A stretch of 60,165 nucleotides of DNA from Thermoplasmata archaeon (GCA_021827405.1 JAKAVY010000006.1:1-60165), one strand, 5' to 3'; counted from the stretch's first letter, positions 42,253 to 51,233 are shown. Notes: generated by a model not told the origin, from the sequence alone. Program-made: numbers and translations.

Positions 42253-43115
42253 GCGGGCAGTCCCCTCGAGACCCTGCGATCTAGAGAGACCAGGGAGACC
42301 CTTCTGCCTTCTTCAGCCCCATCCACCCGACCCGCTGGCTCGGCGGTCGCCCTTGGGGGCTGGCCCGCCGGATCCGGACCGTGGGGGTCCCCCTCGGGCC
42401 GCCCGACTCCCGGCTCCCCCCGGGTGGCCTCCCGGAACTCCGTGCTCCGTCCCTGCGGTGGTGCGTACGGGAAGGAGGTGCCCGCCAGGCCCGGAAGTGT
42501 TTGGGGGGTCACCGTGGCCGCATAACCCCCCTTGGCGCTGGAGGTCTGCGGCTTCGGCCCTCGCTCCCCTGGAGAGGGGGCTAGCACCCGAGCGAGCCCC
42601 CCTTCGAGCTCCTCGATCGCAGGCTGGGTCTCCCGGAACCGTTCCGCGACCAGCTCGGCCGAGTCGTCCGGAAGGACGGTCAGCAGGCAGGAGAGTGGAT
42701 AATCCCCCTCATAGACCGTGGTCTCATGGTCCTTGGTCGCGAGCCCCTCCAGGAGCTCCGCAAGATGCGCCCGGGACCCAGGGGGGTCCCGTCCATAGAC
42801 TTCCAGCGCCTTGAGCGCCTCGCTGGTCCGCCGCTGTCCTTCCTTGTGGTCCTTCAGGACCTTGTCCAGGTGCGGGAAGCATCCCTCCATGGCAACTCGG
42901 CGAGCGTAGGGCATCAGGTCCTGGTCGAGCCTCCGGGCGTGTACGGCGAGGTACTGATCGAGCCAGCGGAGCATCCCGGAGACTTCGTCCGGGGGTACGT
43001 CCGCCCCCGCTTTCAGAAGTTCGGCCACCTCGAGGATGCGCGTCAAGACGTTCACCAGGACATCGTTCTCCCGCTGAAGTTCCTCCAGCGGGTCATGGAT
43101 CTCTTGTGCGGTCAT
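42249..43115 (-). CDS. Hemerythrin-like helical protein with disordered tail
   Basis: A 288-aa protein. Residues 1-180 are helical and paralogous to the next gene (LRWLDQYLAVHARRLDQDLMP, VLKDHKEGQRRTSEAL, ATKDHETTVYEGDY). The first HHE His is replaced (LQRENDVLVNVL), while His in AVHARR, KDHKE and KDHET remain. From about residue 185 to the end the chain is Pro/Gly/Arg-rich and likely disordered. Overlaps the downstream paralogue by 4 nt. Confidence 0.65.
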   Translation of the reverse strand: MTAQEIHDPLEELQRENDVLVNVLTRILEVAELLKAGADVPPDEVSGMLRWLDQYLAVHARRLDQDLMPYARRVAMEGCFPHLDKVLKDHKEGQRRTSEALKALEVYGRDPPGSRAHLAELLEGLATKDHETTVYEGDYPLSCLLTVLPDDSAELVAERFRETQPAIEELEGGLARVLAPSPGERGPKPQTSSAKGGYAATVTPQTLPGLAGTSFPYAPPQGRSTEFREATRGEPGVGRPEGDPHGPDPAGQPPRATAEPAGRVDGAEEGRRVSLVSLDRRVSRGLPA

Positions 43116-43825
43116 GGTCGTGATTCCCTATCCGGGGCCTCTGGTCCAGGATAGAGGACCCCGGGCATTAGCGACTCTGGCTAGAGGCTTCGCATGCGTC
43201 GTGTGGCCCGTTGGGGGAAGGGCGTGTTAGCGGCACATCTGGGGGGATAGGGGGGGCGGCGCCATAGGGGGCGCCAAGCCCGCACGACGCGGGTCGTCTG
43301 CCTCCCATCGTTCCCCCCCAGATGGCGCTGGGGGAAAGACCGGTTCCCGAGGCGATGGAGGACGATGTGGTCAAGTTGCCTCAGGAGCCCGTCCGGGCAG
43401 GTCTCGGAAGGGTGGAGCGGAGGGAGGTCCGGCTGCGAGGCTGGGTCCGGAAGGTCATCGGAACATCCCGGGGCCAACGAAGGGCGACCGGACGTGGCGG
43501 AAGCGTCGGACCTGTCAAGGAGGGTTCCATGAGACCGTCGCCGGTACCACCCTAGCAAGTACGAGGCGGCCGGGGCATCGAGCTATCCAGCCGACCGGGC
43601 ATGGGAGGACCCGCAGAGCTCGGGGAGGGAGAGGGCCCACGGAAACGGGCCTCGACAGAAACCTCCTGGGGCGGGGCCGTACCGGGCGCCCTCCTCCTGC
43701 GCCAGCTGCATTTGGCAACGCGGGCAGGGACCCGGGGCGGGCGCCCCGGGTTGCCCTTCCGGGGCGGGCAGTACAGTTGTCCCTACGAGGAGTTCGCGCA
43801 ACAGCCGCCTGGCCCGTGCAGGTCC
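43116..43825. other. Non-coding gap in the island, small hairpin
   Basis: About 710 nt without a supported gene. GGCGCC at 43258-43263 and 43270-43275 with a 6-nt spacer forms a hairpin. A short frame just downstream of the DoxX-cupredoxin gene (43583-43801, TTG start) contains CPRCQMQLA and could be a degraded zinc-ribbon, but support is weak. A GCATTAG patch near 43165 may be the promoter of the hemerythrin-like pair. Confidence 0.4.
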
Positions 43826-45208
43826 TCAGAGAACGGTGATCGTGCCGGTCATGTAACCGGGAACCCCCATAGGGGGGCCCTCGGGCGTGAGGGTCCCGCA
43901 GGGGGCCTCGCACGTCCAAGAGAACGTGCCGGTCTCGTTGAAGTACGTGGTGAAGGTGACCACGCTCATCCCGGGGCTCAGGACGTTCAGACCGAGCGCG
44001 GGCACGTCGAAGGTGTGGGCGATGTTCGAGTCGTTCAACGTGTGCAACGGTGTGCCGTTGAGTTGCTCCAGGTTCCCCACGGTACCCGTGACGGCGCACA
44101 GGCAACCCGGGAAGTACATGGGAGCGTCGTCGTCCACGATGGTGAGGCTGACCCGGCCCGACGGAACAGAGAAGTTCGCGGGGGTGTACTGGGGCCAGCC
44201 GTTCTGGAGGTTTATGGCGATGGTGAGCGTCAAGTTCGTGGAGAGGGAGGGGGCGCCGATCAGGGGGCCCGGGGCCTGCGCGCTGACGACGGAATAGGCC
44301 CCCACGCCCGCCACGGCCAACCCCAGGGCCAGCCCCAGCGCAAGAAAGCTGAGCTTGGTGTGGGCGGAGGGGTAGAGCACGCTGTAGACCGGATCGGCTC
44401 CGGGCCCTCCGGGGCCTGCTCCGGCCAGAAAGGTCGCCCCATCTCGGCCGGCCGGTCTCTCCGTCCTCAGGACCCCCCTGGGCGACGCGATCCAACGGGA
44501 GAGACGAGGGAAGCGTGCGTGTCCCGAGGCCCAGACCCAATGATCGAAAGCGAAGTACTGTCCCGCCCCTCCCAGGAACAGGATGAGGTAAATGAGGATG
44601 TAGAGCGGGTGGGGCCCTACGTCGGTCCCCGTACCATCCAAGGCGAAGGTGGAGTAGAATTGGGTGACGATGAAGAGGGAGGAGGCGATGCCTCCCACGA
44701 TACAGGCCAGACGGGTAGTGGTCCCACTGAGGAAAGCGACCGCCAGGTATCCCGTGAGGAGCGCGACACCCCAGGCAAAGACGGCGGGGTACGAGGCGGC
44801 GAGGTTGGCCAGGCCCGGACCCCCGAGCGAGCTGTTGGCGAACCCGCTCGCCGTCTGCCGGAACCCAGAGAAGAACTGATTGGAGGGGGCGAGGATAAAG
44901 ATCAGGTTCAGCGCCCAGACGATGCCGATCCCCACGCGCAGCAAGTCCACCGCCACGCCCTTGGGGTTGCTCCGCCAAGTCGCGCTGGACCGAAGGGAAC
45001 GGGCCGCCCTTGCTACCGGGTCTGGGCTGACCCGCGGCTCCGAGACCCTTCTCGTTGAGGAGGAAGAGGCGTCGGCTGGTCGGGCTCGAGCCGAGTCACC
45101 GGCGTGGGTCGATCCCCCCCGCCCAGGGGTCCCTCCCTCCCCCCCGTCTGTAGGGGGGCCTCCCTGGCGAGCGAGAGGCGGTGCTTCCGGGCCGCGTGTT
45201 GGCTCCAT
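43826..45208 (-). CDS. DoxX/DoxD-like membrane domain fused to a cupredoxin-like domain
   Basis: A 460-aa protein. The N-terminal ~80 residues are Pro/Ser/Arg-rich. Residues ~85-250 form a four-TM DoxX/DoxD-like domain (VDLLRVGIGIVWALNLIFIL, GTDVGPHPLYILIYLILFLGG). After another TM (LSFLALGLALGLAVAGVGAY) comes an outside cupredoxin-like domain with NIAHTFDVPALGLN and a C-terminal loop TCEAPCGTLTPEGPPM. The loop has CxxxC like CuA but lacks the expected His, so the metal site is unclear; an extra CLC pair precedes it. DoxD is the small subunit of archaeal thiosulfate:quinone oxidoreductase. ATG at 45208 chosen because a G-rich ribosome binding site precedes it. Confidence 0.7.
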   Translation of the reverse strand: MEPTRGPEAPPLARQGGPPTDGGEGGTPGRGGSTHAGDSARARPADASSSSTRRVSEPRVSPDPVARAARSLRSSATWRSNPKGVAVDLLRVGIGIVWALNLIFILAPSNQFFSGFRQTASGFANSSLGGPGLANLAASYPAVFAWGVALLTGYLAVAFLSGTTTRLACIVGGIASSLFIVTQFYSTFALDGTGTDVGPHPLYILIYLILFLGGAGQYFAFDHWVWASGHARFPRLSRWIASPRGVLRTERPAGRDGATFLAGAGPGGPGADPVYSVLYPSAHTKLSFLALGLALGLAVAGVGAYSVVSAQAPGPLIGAPSLSTNLTLTIAINLQNGWPQYTPANFSVPSGRVSLTIVDDDAPMYFPGCLCAVTGTVGNLEQLNGTPLHTLNDSNIAHTFDVPALGLNVLSPGMSVVTFTTYFNETGTFSWTCEAPCGTLTPEGPPMGVPGYMTGTITVL

Positions 45209-45882
45209 GGTCCTCCCCCCCCCAGGGGACGCGACCCTCTTACCAACTGGACCTAAACGGTTCGACCGGCCCTCTCCCCGAGGGTAGGTCATGTGTGGTC
45301 CTCCCATGAGATCGCTCGAGGAGAGACCTGGCGCCGCTAGGCAAGGGAGGAGACGCCCGGCCGCAGCCAGAAGCGTGCAAGACATTTCTTCGACGGAGGA
45401 AGGGGTGGGGTAGGAAAGCCCCTTTGGGGATCTCCCGGGCTTCCCCCGCTCAGATCCCTCGGTCGACGGTTGTCGGGAGGCGGAACGGCTCGGTATTCTC
45501 CGGGCTCAGGACCCGGATCCGGCGTTCGGGCGGGAGGGTTCCCGGGAATCTCCACCCCACTCGAGGGAACCCGGTCCTTCGCCGGATGCGGCGGACCTGG
45601 GCCGCGGCCAGAAACCCCCCGGACGACCAGGGCGGAGCCCGGGCACCCCTGGTCAGGAAGGAGGGTTGGCGGGGCCCCGGGCCTCGCCGGTTGGGGGATC
45701 GAGGGTAAGACGACCTCGGTGTCGGGGGCATCGCGCGACGCAGGTCCCTCCGGCTTGGGGAGCCGGCGCTAAGGGAGCCCCAAGCTCCTTCCCCCATCGA
45801 CCCCGGAGATTGCCGGGTAGCCGTAGAGGCCAAGGGCGCCCCGTCGCTCGGGTCTCTCGGAAGGCCTCGAGGGAGGCTTCCC
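45209..45882. other. Non-coding gap at the right edge of the island
   Basis: About 670 nt. ORFs in it are biased and overlap on both strands; none shows a domain. It separates the accessory genes from the transhydrogenase operon. No transposase or attachment repeat was recognised. Confidence 0.4.
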
Positions 45883-47274
45883 TCAGGGCGCCTTCTTCAC
45901 GGCCTGGACCAGCTCGGCCACCACGTGCTGGGCGTCGCCGTAGAGCATCCGGCAGTTGTCCTTGTAGAACAGGTCGTTCTCGATCCCGGCGAAGCCCTTC
46001 CCCTGGCCCCGCTTGATGACGATGACGTTCTTCGCCTGGTCCACGTCCAGGATCGGCATCCCCTGCAGCGCGCTCCCCGTCCGCCGGGCCGCCGGGTTCA
46101 CCACGTCGTTGGCCCCGATGACCAGGGCCACGTCGGTGTGCGCGAACTCGGGGTTGATCTCGTCCCGGTCGAACAGCTTGTCGTAGGAGACGCCCGCCTC
46201 GGCCAGGAGCACGTTCATGTGCCCGGGCATCCGCCCGGCGACCGGGTGGATCGCGAACTTCACCGTGACCCCCCGGGCCTCGAGGGCGTCGGCCAGCTCC
46301 TTGACCTTCTGCTGCGCCTGGGCCACGGCCATCCCGTACCCGGGGGCGATCACCACCTGTCCGGAGTACTCCATCAGGACGGCGGCATCGGCCACGTCGA
46401 TGGGCTTGAGGGACCCCGCGACCGGGCCCCCGGTGTCCGCCCCGCTCCCGAAGGCCCCGAAGAGCACGTTCCCCAGGGAACGGTTCATGGCCCGGGCCAT
46501 GAGGAGGGTGAGGAGCGACCCGGCCGCCCCCACCAGGGTCCCGGCGATGACCATAGCGTAGCCCGCGTCCCCCAGGGGCCCGTTGACCAGGGCAAACCCG
46601 TCGAGCGCGACCGCGACCCCCGTGAGCGCGTTGAACAGGCTGATCACCACCGGCATGTCGGCTCCCCCGATCGGCAGCGTGAGGAGGATCCCGTAGAGCA
46701 AGAGGAGCCCGAAGAAGGGGAGGAGATAGAACGACTGCGTCACCAGCACGGCCACGCCGCCGAAGCCCACCCCCACGACGAGGACCGCGAAGTTCACCAC
46801 CTGGCGGGCGGGCAGGACGATGGGCTTGCCGGGCAGCCAGCCCTGAAGCTTGGAGAAGGCGATGAAGCTCCCCGCGATGGAGATGCTGCCGATGATGCCT
46901 CCCGCCAGGCTGAGCCCGGTGGTGGCGCCGGCCGAGAGGCTGGTGAGCAGTTCCACGGCCGCGATGGCCGCGGCGGCTCCCCCCCCCATCCCGTTGAAGA
47001 TGGCGACCATCTGGGGCATGTCGGTCATCTTGACCACCCGCGCCCAGTACCAGCCGGCCCCTCCGCCGATGAACACCCCGAGGGCGATGAGGGCGAAGTT
47101 CCCGAGGCCTCCCGTGGCGAAGGTGACCAGGACCGCCACCAGCATGGCCACCCCCGCGTAGAGGATCCCCCGGCGGGCGGTCTCCGGGGAGCTCATCGCC
47201 TTGAGCCCCAAGATGAAGGCGATCACCGCAACCACGTAGACCGCGTCGATGACGGTGCCGACCCAGGCGATCAT
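45883..47274 (-). CDS. pntB: NAD(P) transhydrogenase subunit beta
   Basis: A 463-aa protein. About nine TM helices (residues ~1-260, with NFALIALGVFIGGGAGWYWARVVKMTDMPQMVAIFNGMGGGA) are followed by the NADP(H)-binding domain III: VVIAPGYGMAVAQAQQ, HPVAGRMPGHMNVLLAEA, DVALVIGANDVVNPAA and VIVIKRGQGKGFAGIENDLF. It couples hydride transfer from NADH to NADP+ with proton import. It overlaps the alpha-2 gene by 4 nt. Confidence 0.95.
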   Translation of the reverse strand: MIAWVGTVIDAVYVVAVIAFILGLKAMSSPETARRGILYAGVAMLVAVLVTFATGGLGNFALIALGVFIGGGAGWYWARVVKMTDMPQMVAIFNGMGGGAAAAIAAVELLTSLSAGATTGLSLAGGIIGSISIAGSFIAFSKLQGWLPGKPIVLPARQVVNFAVLVVGVGFGGVAVLVTQSFYLLPFFGLLLLYGILLTLPIGGADMPVVISLFNALTGVAVALDGFALVNGPLGDAGYAMVIAGTLVGAAGSLLTLLMARAMNRSLGNVLFGAFGSGADTGGPVAGSLKPIDVADAAVLMEYSGQVVIAPGYGMAVAQAQQKVKELADALEARGVTVKFAIHPVAGRMPGHMNVLLAEAGVSYDKLFDRDEINPEFAHTDVALVIGANDVVNPAARRTGSALQGMPILDVDQAKNVIVIKRGQGKGFAGIENDLFYKDNCRMLYGDAQHVVAELVQAVKKAP

Positions 47275-47573
47275 GGGTGGCTCCCCGGTCGCTTGGACCG
47301 GTCGAACATGGCCAGGATCCGTTCGGTGACCACGTACCCGCCGGTCACGTTCATGGCCCCCATGATGACCGCCAGGAGGCCAATGGCCTCCTCCAGCGGC
47401 GTGGTGGCGAAGCCCAACGCCACGATCCCCCCCACGAGGACGATCCCGTGGATGAAGTTCGAGCCGCTCATCAGGGGGGTGTGGAGCAGCACCGGGACCC
47501 GGGAGATGACCTCGTAGCCGGTGAAGGCGGCCAGGATGGCGATGAACAACGCGGTCCAGACGTCGGCGGCCAT
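47271..47573 (-). CDS. NAD(P) transhydrogenase alpha-2 (membrane part of alpha)
   Basis: A 100-aa protein with three to four TM helices: WTALFIAILAAFTGYEVISRVP, FIHGIVLVGGIVALGFAT and AIGLLAVIMGAMNVTGGYVVTERIL. This corresponds to the C-terminal membrane segment of E. coli PntA, encoded separately as in many three-subunit transhydrogenases. It lies between pntAA and pntB with 1-nt and 4-nt-overlap junctions. Confidence 0.92.
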   Translation of the reverse strand: MAADVWTALFIAILAAFTGYEVISRVPVLLHTPLMSGSNFIHGIVLVGGIVALGFATTPLEEAIGLLAVIMGAMNVTGGYVVTERILAMFDRSKRPGSHP

Positions 47574-47574
47574 C

Positions 47575-48720
47575 CTAGCTCCCTCCGGCAGAGGCCAGGA
47601 GGTCCGCCGTCCCCTTGTGGACGACCGCCCCGTCCCGGGTCACCATGCTCGCGGCCAGGATCTCATCGGTGTACTCGGTGACCCGGGCCCCCTCCTTGGT
47701 GAGGAGGAGCTCCAGGAAGGCTTGCAGGTTCTTCGCGAACATGAAGCTCGCATGGAAGGGTAGTTGGCTCGGCAGGTTCAGCGGGCCGGCGAGGGTGACC
47801 CCGTTGACCACCACCGTCTCCCCCGGTCGGGTGAGCTCGCAGTTCCCGCCCGTCTCCGCCGCCAGGTCCACGATGACGGAGCCCGGTCGCATCCGTTGCA
47901 CCATCTCCGACCGGACGAGGACGGGCGCCTTCCGGCCCGGGACCGCGGCCGTGGTCACGACAATGTCCGCGTCGGCGACCGCCTTGGCCACCATCTCCGC
48001 CTCCTGCTTCTTCTCCTCGGGGGTGAGCTCCCGGGCGTACCCTCCGCTCCCTTCCGCGTTGATGGCGAGCTCGAGGAACTTCGCTCCCAGGCTCCGGACC
48101 TGCTCGCCGGCAGCCCGGCGCACGTCGTAGCCTTCCACCACCGCCCCCATCCGGTGGGCCGTGGCGATCGCCATGAGGCCGGCGACCCCGGCCCCCAGGA
48201 TGAGGACCTTGGCGGGGCGGATGGTGCCGGCCGCTGTGGTCAGCATGGGAAGGAACTTGGGGGTGAGCTCCGCCCCGATGAGCATCGCCCGGTAGCCGGC
48301 CACGGTGGCCTGCGAGCTCAGCACGTCCATCCCCTGGGCGCGGGTGATCCGGGGCAGCAGTTCCAGCGCGAAGGAGGTGAAATTCACGTCCCGGAGGCGG
48401 GAGACGATGGGCAGGTTCCGGCTGGCGTTCAACTGGCAGACCAGGACCGACCCCGGGGAGAGCCACCCGGTCTCCTCCCCGGTGGGAGGCTGGACCTTGA
48501 GCAGGATCTCCGCCGAGGAGAACAGCGCCTTTCGGTCGGTCTCGAGCCGGGCCCCGGCAGCGGAGTACGCCGCGTCCGGATACCCCGCGGAGAGACCCGC
48601 GCCGGCTTCCACGGCCAGCGCATGCCCGGCCTTGGTGAGGCGCTGGACCACCTCGGGGACGAGGGCTACCCGCCGCTCCAGGGGCGTCACTTCCCGGGGG
48701 ACCGCGAACCTCACCGACAT
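47575..48720 (-). CDS. pntA: NAD(P) transhydrogenase subunit alpha-1 (NAD domain)
   Basis: A 381-aa soluble subunit of the AlaDH/PNT family. FAVPREVTPLERRVALVPEVV opens the fold; KVLILGAGVAGLMAIATAHRMGA is the NAD-binding Rossmann motif, and DADIVVTTAAVPGRKAPVLV and GSVIVDLAAETGGNCELT are family signatures (the RQD loop appears around LPRITRAQGMDVLSSQ). It binds NAD(H) and docks on the membrane subunits. A TATA-like box 28 nt before the ATG indicates a leaderless operon of three genes. Confidence 0.93.
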   Translation of the reverse strand: MSVRFAVPREVTPLERRVALVPEVVQRLTKAGHALAVEAGAGLSAGYPDAAYSAAGARLETDRKALFSSAEILLKVQPPTGEETGWLSPGSVLVCQLNASRNLPIVSRLRDVNFTSFALELLPRITRAQGMDVLSSQATVAGYRAMLIGAELTPKFLPMLTTAAGTIRPAKVLILGAGVAGLMAIATAHRMGAVVEGYDVRRAAGEQVRSLGAKFLELAINAEGSGGYARELTPEEKKQEAEMVAKAVADADIVVTTAAVPGRKAPVLVRSEMVQRMRPGSVIVDLAAETGGNCELTRPGETVVVNGVTLAGPLNLPSQLPFHASFMFAKNLQAFLELLLTKEGARVTEYTDEILAASMVTRDGAVVHKGTADLLASAGGS

Positions 48721-48747
48721 GTCCGGCCGCTCGGGACGCGGGAGGGA

Positions 48748-48755
48748 TTATAGGC
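48748..48755 (-). promoter_or_regulatory. TATA-like box of the transhydrogenase operon
   Basis: CCTATAAT on the minus strand, 28 nt before the pntA ATG. Confidence 0.55.
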
Positions 48756-48885
48756 TTACGGTCTGCTGGACTTGAGCCTGGCCTCCGGCCGGGTCCGGTC
48801 GGCAGAAACGGGGACCTGCGGGGCCGGGGCCCCTTCGATCGCCGTACGGCAGGGGAGCGGCCCTTCCCCCACCGCGACCGCAGGC

Positions 48886-49026
48886 CTACGGCAGGGGGTA
48901 AGGGACACCCGGGACGTGCGGGAGCGTGAAGGTGACCAGCACGATGGCGAGGGCGACGGCCATCAGCGCGAAGAGGAACACCCAAGGGGCCAGTTCGCTC
49001 GCCCGGCTGTGTCCCGCTCTCGTCAT
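48886..49026 (-). CDS. Small single-TM protein
   Basis: A 46-aa peptide from the ATG at 49026, with one strong TM helix (LAPWVFLFALMAVALAIVLVTFTLP) and short polar ends. It lies 70 nt after citrate synthase on the same strand. The track form starts further upstream in the citrate synthase tail region. No family was recognised; hydrophobicity plus position makes it plausible. Confidence 0.5.
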   Translation of the reverse strand: MTRAGHSRASELAPWVFLFALMAVALAIVLVTFTLPHVPGVPYPLP

Positions 49027-49096
49027 CTTCCCAGGAATGGAGGCTTGTCCTTCATGTGCTTTGCGCTTCCGCTCAAGGCACGGCCCGCGGGTCCCT

Positions 49097-50227
49097 CTAT
49101 CCGGTCCCAAGGAGCGGCGGCCGGGGCACGGGGCGGGGACCCGGGCCGGTGTACTGGACCTCCGGCCGCACCAGCCGGTTGTGCTGGGCCTGTTCGGTCA
49201 GGTGGGAGACCCACCCGGCGGTCCTGGCCAGGGCAAAGGTCGGAGGGAAGAGCGGGCGGGGGATGCCCGCCGCCTCCAGGACCAGGGCGGCGTAGAACTC
49301 CACGTTGAGGCCCCAGGGCCGCTCCGGGTGCTGCCGGGATAGGGCCGCGAGTCCCGCCCGCTCCACGGCCTCCGCCACCGCCATCCGCTCCGGCTTGGCC
49401 ACCGAGCGGGCCAGCTCCCGGAGCCGCCGGGCCCGGGGGTCCTCGCCCCGGTAGACCCGGTGTCCGAAACCCATGAGCCGTTCCCCCCGGGCAACGGTCG
49501 CCTCCACCTCGGGCGCGGCCCTCTCGGGCGTACCGATGCGGTCCAGGAAGTCCGCCACCAAGGACGGCGCCCCTCCATGGAGCGGGCCCTTGAGCGATCC
49601 CACGGCGGCGCTCACCGCGGAAGCGGCGTCCGACCAGGTGGAGAGGACGGACCGGGCGACGAACGTGCTCGCGTTCATCCCGTGGTCCGCCACCAGGACG
49701 AAGTAGGCCTCCAGGGCCGCCAGGCGGCGGGGATCCGGTACGGCACCGGTCAGCCGCCACAGGTAGGCGGCGGCCTGCCCCAGCCCCTCCGGCTCCGCCA
49801 AAGGGGACTGGTGGTTCCGGCGCCGCCACAGGTTGGGAAGGAAGACCGGCGGGAAGGCCAGGAGGGTCTCGAACATCTCCTCCCGGGGCGGGAAGCCGTC
49901 CCACCCCCGCCCCAAGAGGGAGAACCCGCTGCGTAGCGCCTCCATGGGGGTCGCCTCGGCCGGGATCGCCCCCACGATGGCCGCCAGGTCCCCCAAAGAC
50001 CGGCGACGCTCCGCCAGGGTCGCCCGGAGCCGGTGGGCCTCTTCCGGGCCGGGCAGTTCGCCGCGGAGGAGGAGGTAGGCCGTCTCCTCCCAACCCACCG
50101 ACTCGGAGAGCTCGGGGACGGGGTAGCCCCGATAGTACAGTTTCCCCTCCGCTCCTCGGACATCGGTGATGGAGCTCTCCCCCACCACCACCCCTTCGAG
50201 TCCGCCTCGGGGGCGGGGCTCGGGCAT
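49097..50227 (-). CDS. gltA: Citrate synthase (or 2-methylcitrate synthase)
   Basis: A 376-aa short-type citrate synthase. Active-site His are in ADHGMNAST region neighbours: GPLHGGAP (first catalytic His) and MGFGHRVYR (second). The catalytic acid region reads NVEFYAALVL, with Glu where classical enzymes have Asp. SSITDVRGAEGKLYYRGYPV is the usual N-terminal block, and NRLVRPEVQYTGP the C-terminus. It condenses oxaloacetate and acetyl-CoA; propionyl-CoA use cannot be excluded. It follows malate dehydrogenase by 9 nt, giving a coherent oxaloacetate-to-citrate pair. Confidence 0.92.
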   Translation of the reverse strand: MPEPRPRGGLEGVVVGESSITDVRGAEGKLYYRGYPVPELSESVGWEETAYLLLRGELPGPEEAHRLRATLAERRRSLGDLAAIVGAIPAEATPMEALRSGFSLLGRGWDGFPPREEMFETLLAFPPVFLPNLWRRRNHQSPLAEPEGLGQAAAYLWRLTGAVPDPRRLAALEAYFVLVADHGMNASTFVARSVLSTWSDAASAVSAAVGSLKGPLHGGAPSLVADFLDRIGTPERAAPEVEATVARGERLMGFGHRVYRGEDPRARRLRELARSVAKPERMAVAEAVERAGLAALSRQHPERPWGLNVEFYAALVLEAAGIPRPLFPPTFALARTAGWVSHLTEQAQHNRLVRPEVQYTGPGPRPVPRPPLLGTG

Positions 50228-50236
50228 GGCGCGGCC

Positions 50237-51184
50237 TCAGTGCCCGGGGAGCGCGGAGAGCAGCTTCAGGTCCTCGGAGACGGCCCGGGCGCTCAGGTCG
50301 AGGGCCGCGCGCTCCTCCGGTGTCAACGTGACCTCATGGATCTTCTCCACCCCGGCACGCCCGACCGTCACCGGGACGGAGAGGAAGAGGTCCCGGTACC
50401 CATACTCCCCTTCCAGGAGCACCGAGCAGGAGAGGAGCCGGTGCTCGTTCCGGGCGATGGCCGAGACCATCTCCGCCTGGGCGGCGGCCGGCGCATAGTA
50501 CGCGCTCCCGGTCTTCAGGAGGTCGACGATCTCCCCTCCCCCCTTCTTGGTCCGCTCCACGATGGACGCGAGCTTCTCCGGGGAAAGGAGCCGGGTGACG
50601 GGGATCCCGTTCACCGAACAGTGAGAGAGGACGGGGACCATGGTGTCCCCGTGGGTCCCCAGGGTGAAGCCCACCACGTCCCGGGGGGCCAGACCGAGGG
50701 CCTCGGCCACGAACCAGCGGAACCGGGCCGAGTCCAGTGTCCCGCTCTCCGCCAGCACCCGGGCCCGGGGGAACCCGGTGACCTTCCGGACCCAGTAGGC
50801 CATCACATCCACCGGGTTGGTCACCACCACGACGACCGCCTTGGGGGCATGGTCCCGGATCGCTTCGGCGTGCCCCTGGACGATCTGGGCGTTCTTCCCC
50901 AGCAGGTCCGAGCGGCTCATCCCGGGCTTGCGGGCGAGCCCGGCCGTGAGGACCACCACGTCGCTCCCGGCCACGTCCTTGAGATCCGTGGAGCCCCGGA
51001 CCCGGGTGGAGAACCCCACCACCGGGGCCGACTCCTGGATGTCGAGGGCCTTTCCCTGGGGGAGGCCTTCCACGATGTCGAGCAGCGCGAGCTCCTCGGC
51101 GACGTCCTCCTCGGCCAGGCGCTGAGCGAGCGTTCCACCGATGTTCCCGGCCCCGACCACGGAGACCTTCCCCAACCCTGCCAT
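50237..51184 (-). CDS. mdh: Malate dehydrogenase (LDH-like type)
   Basis: A 315-aa NAD-dependent dehydrogenase. KVSVVGAGNIGGTLAQ binds NAD, TAGLARKPGMSR carries the Arg that specifies malate/oxaloacetate, VTNPVDVMAY and the catalytic GTHGDTMVPV follow. The acidic residue at the end of strand 2 (LLDIVEG) suggests NAD preference. With citrate synthase 9 nt downstream it forms a TCA-cycle operon. A TATA-like box lies 50 nt upstream. Confidence 0.95.
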   Translation of the reverse strand: MAGLGKVSVVGAGNIGGTLAQRLAEEDVAEELALLDIVEGLPQGKALDIQESAPVVGFSTRVRGSTDLKDVAGSDVVVLTAGLARKPGMSRSDLLGKNAQIVQGHAEAIRDHAPKAVVVVVTNPVDVMAYWVRKVTGFPRARVLAESGTLDSARFRWFVAEALGLAPRDVVGFTLGTHGDTMVPVLSHCSVNGIPVTRLLSPEKLASIVERTKKGGGEIVDLLKTGSAYYAPAAAQAEMVSAIARNEHRLLSCSVLLEGEYGYRDLFLSVPVTVGRAGVEKIHEVTLTPEERAALDLSARAVSEDLKLLSALPGH

Positions 51185-51233
51185 CTGGACCCATTCCCCC
51201 GGAAGACCGGTGCGGCGGGGGAGGCCTCCGGCC

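Noticed and set aside
43181-43558. 125-aa minus ORF in the island gap
   Set aside because: No recognisable motif, biased composition and no promoter or ribosome binding site.
43583-43801. 72-aa ORF with CPRCQMQLA after the DoxX-cupredoxin gene
   Set aside because: TTG start, single Cys pair and low-complexity surroundings; could be a fragment but not supportable as a gene.
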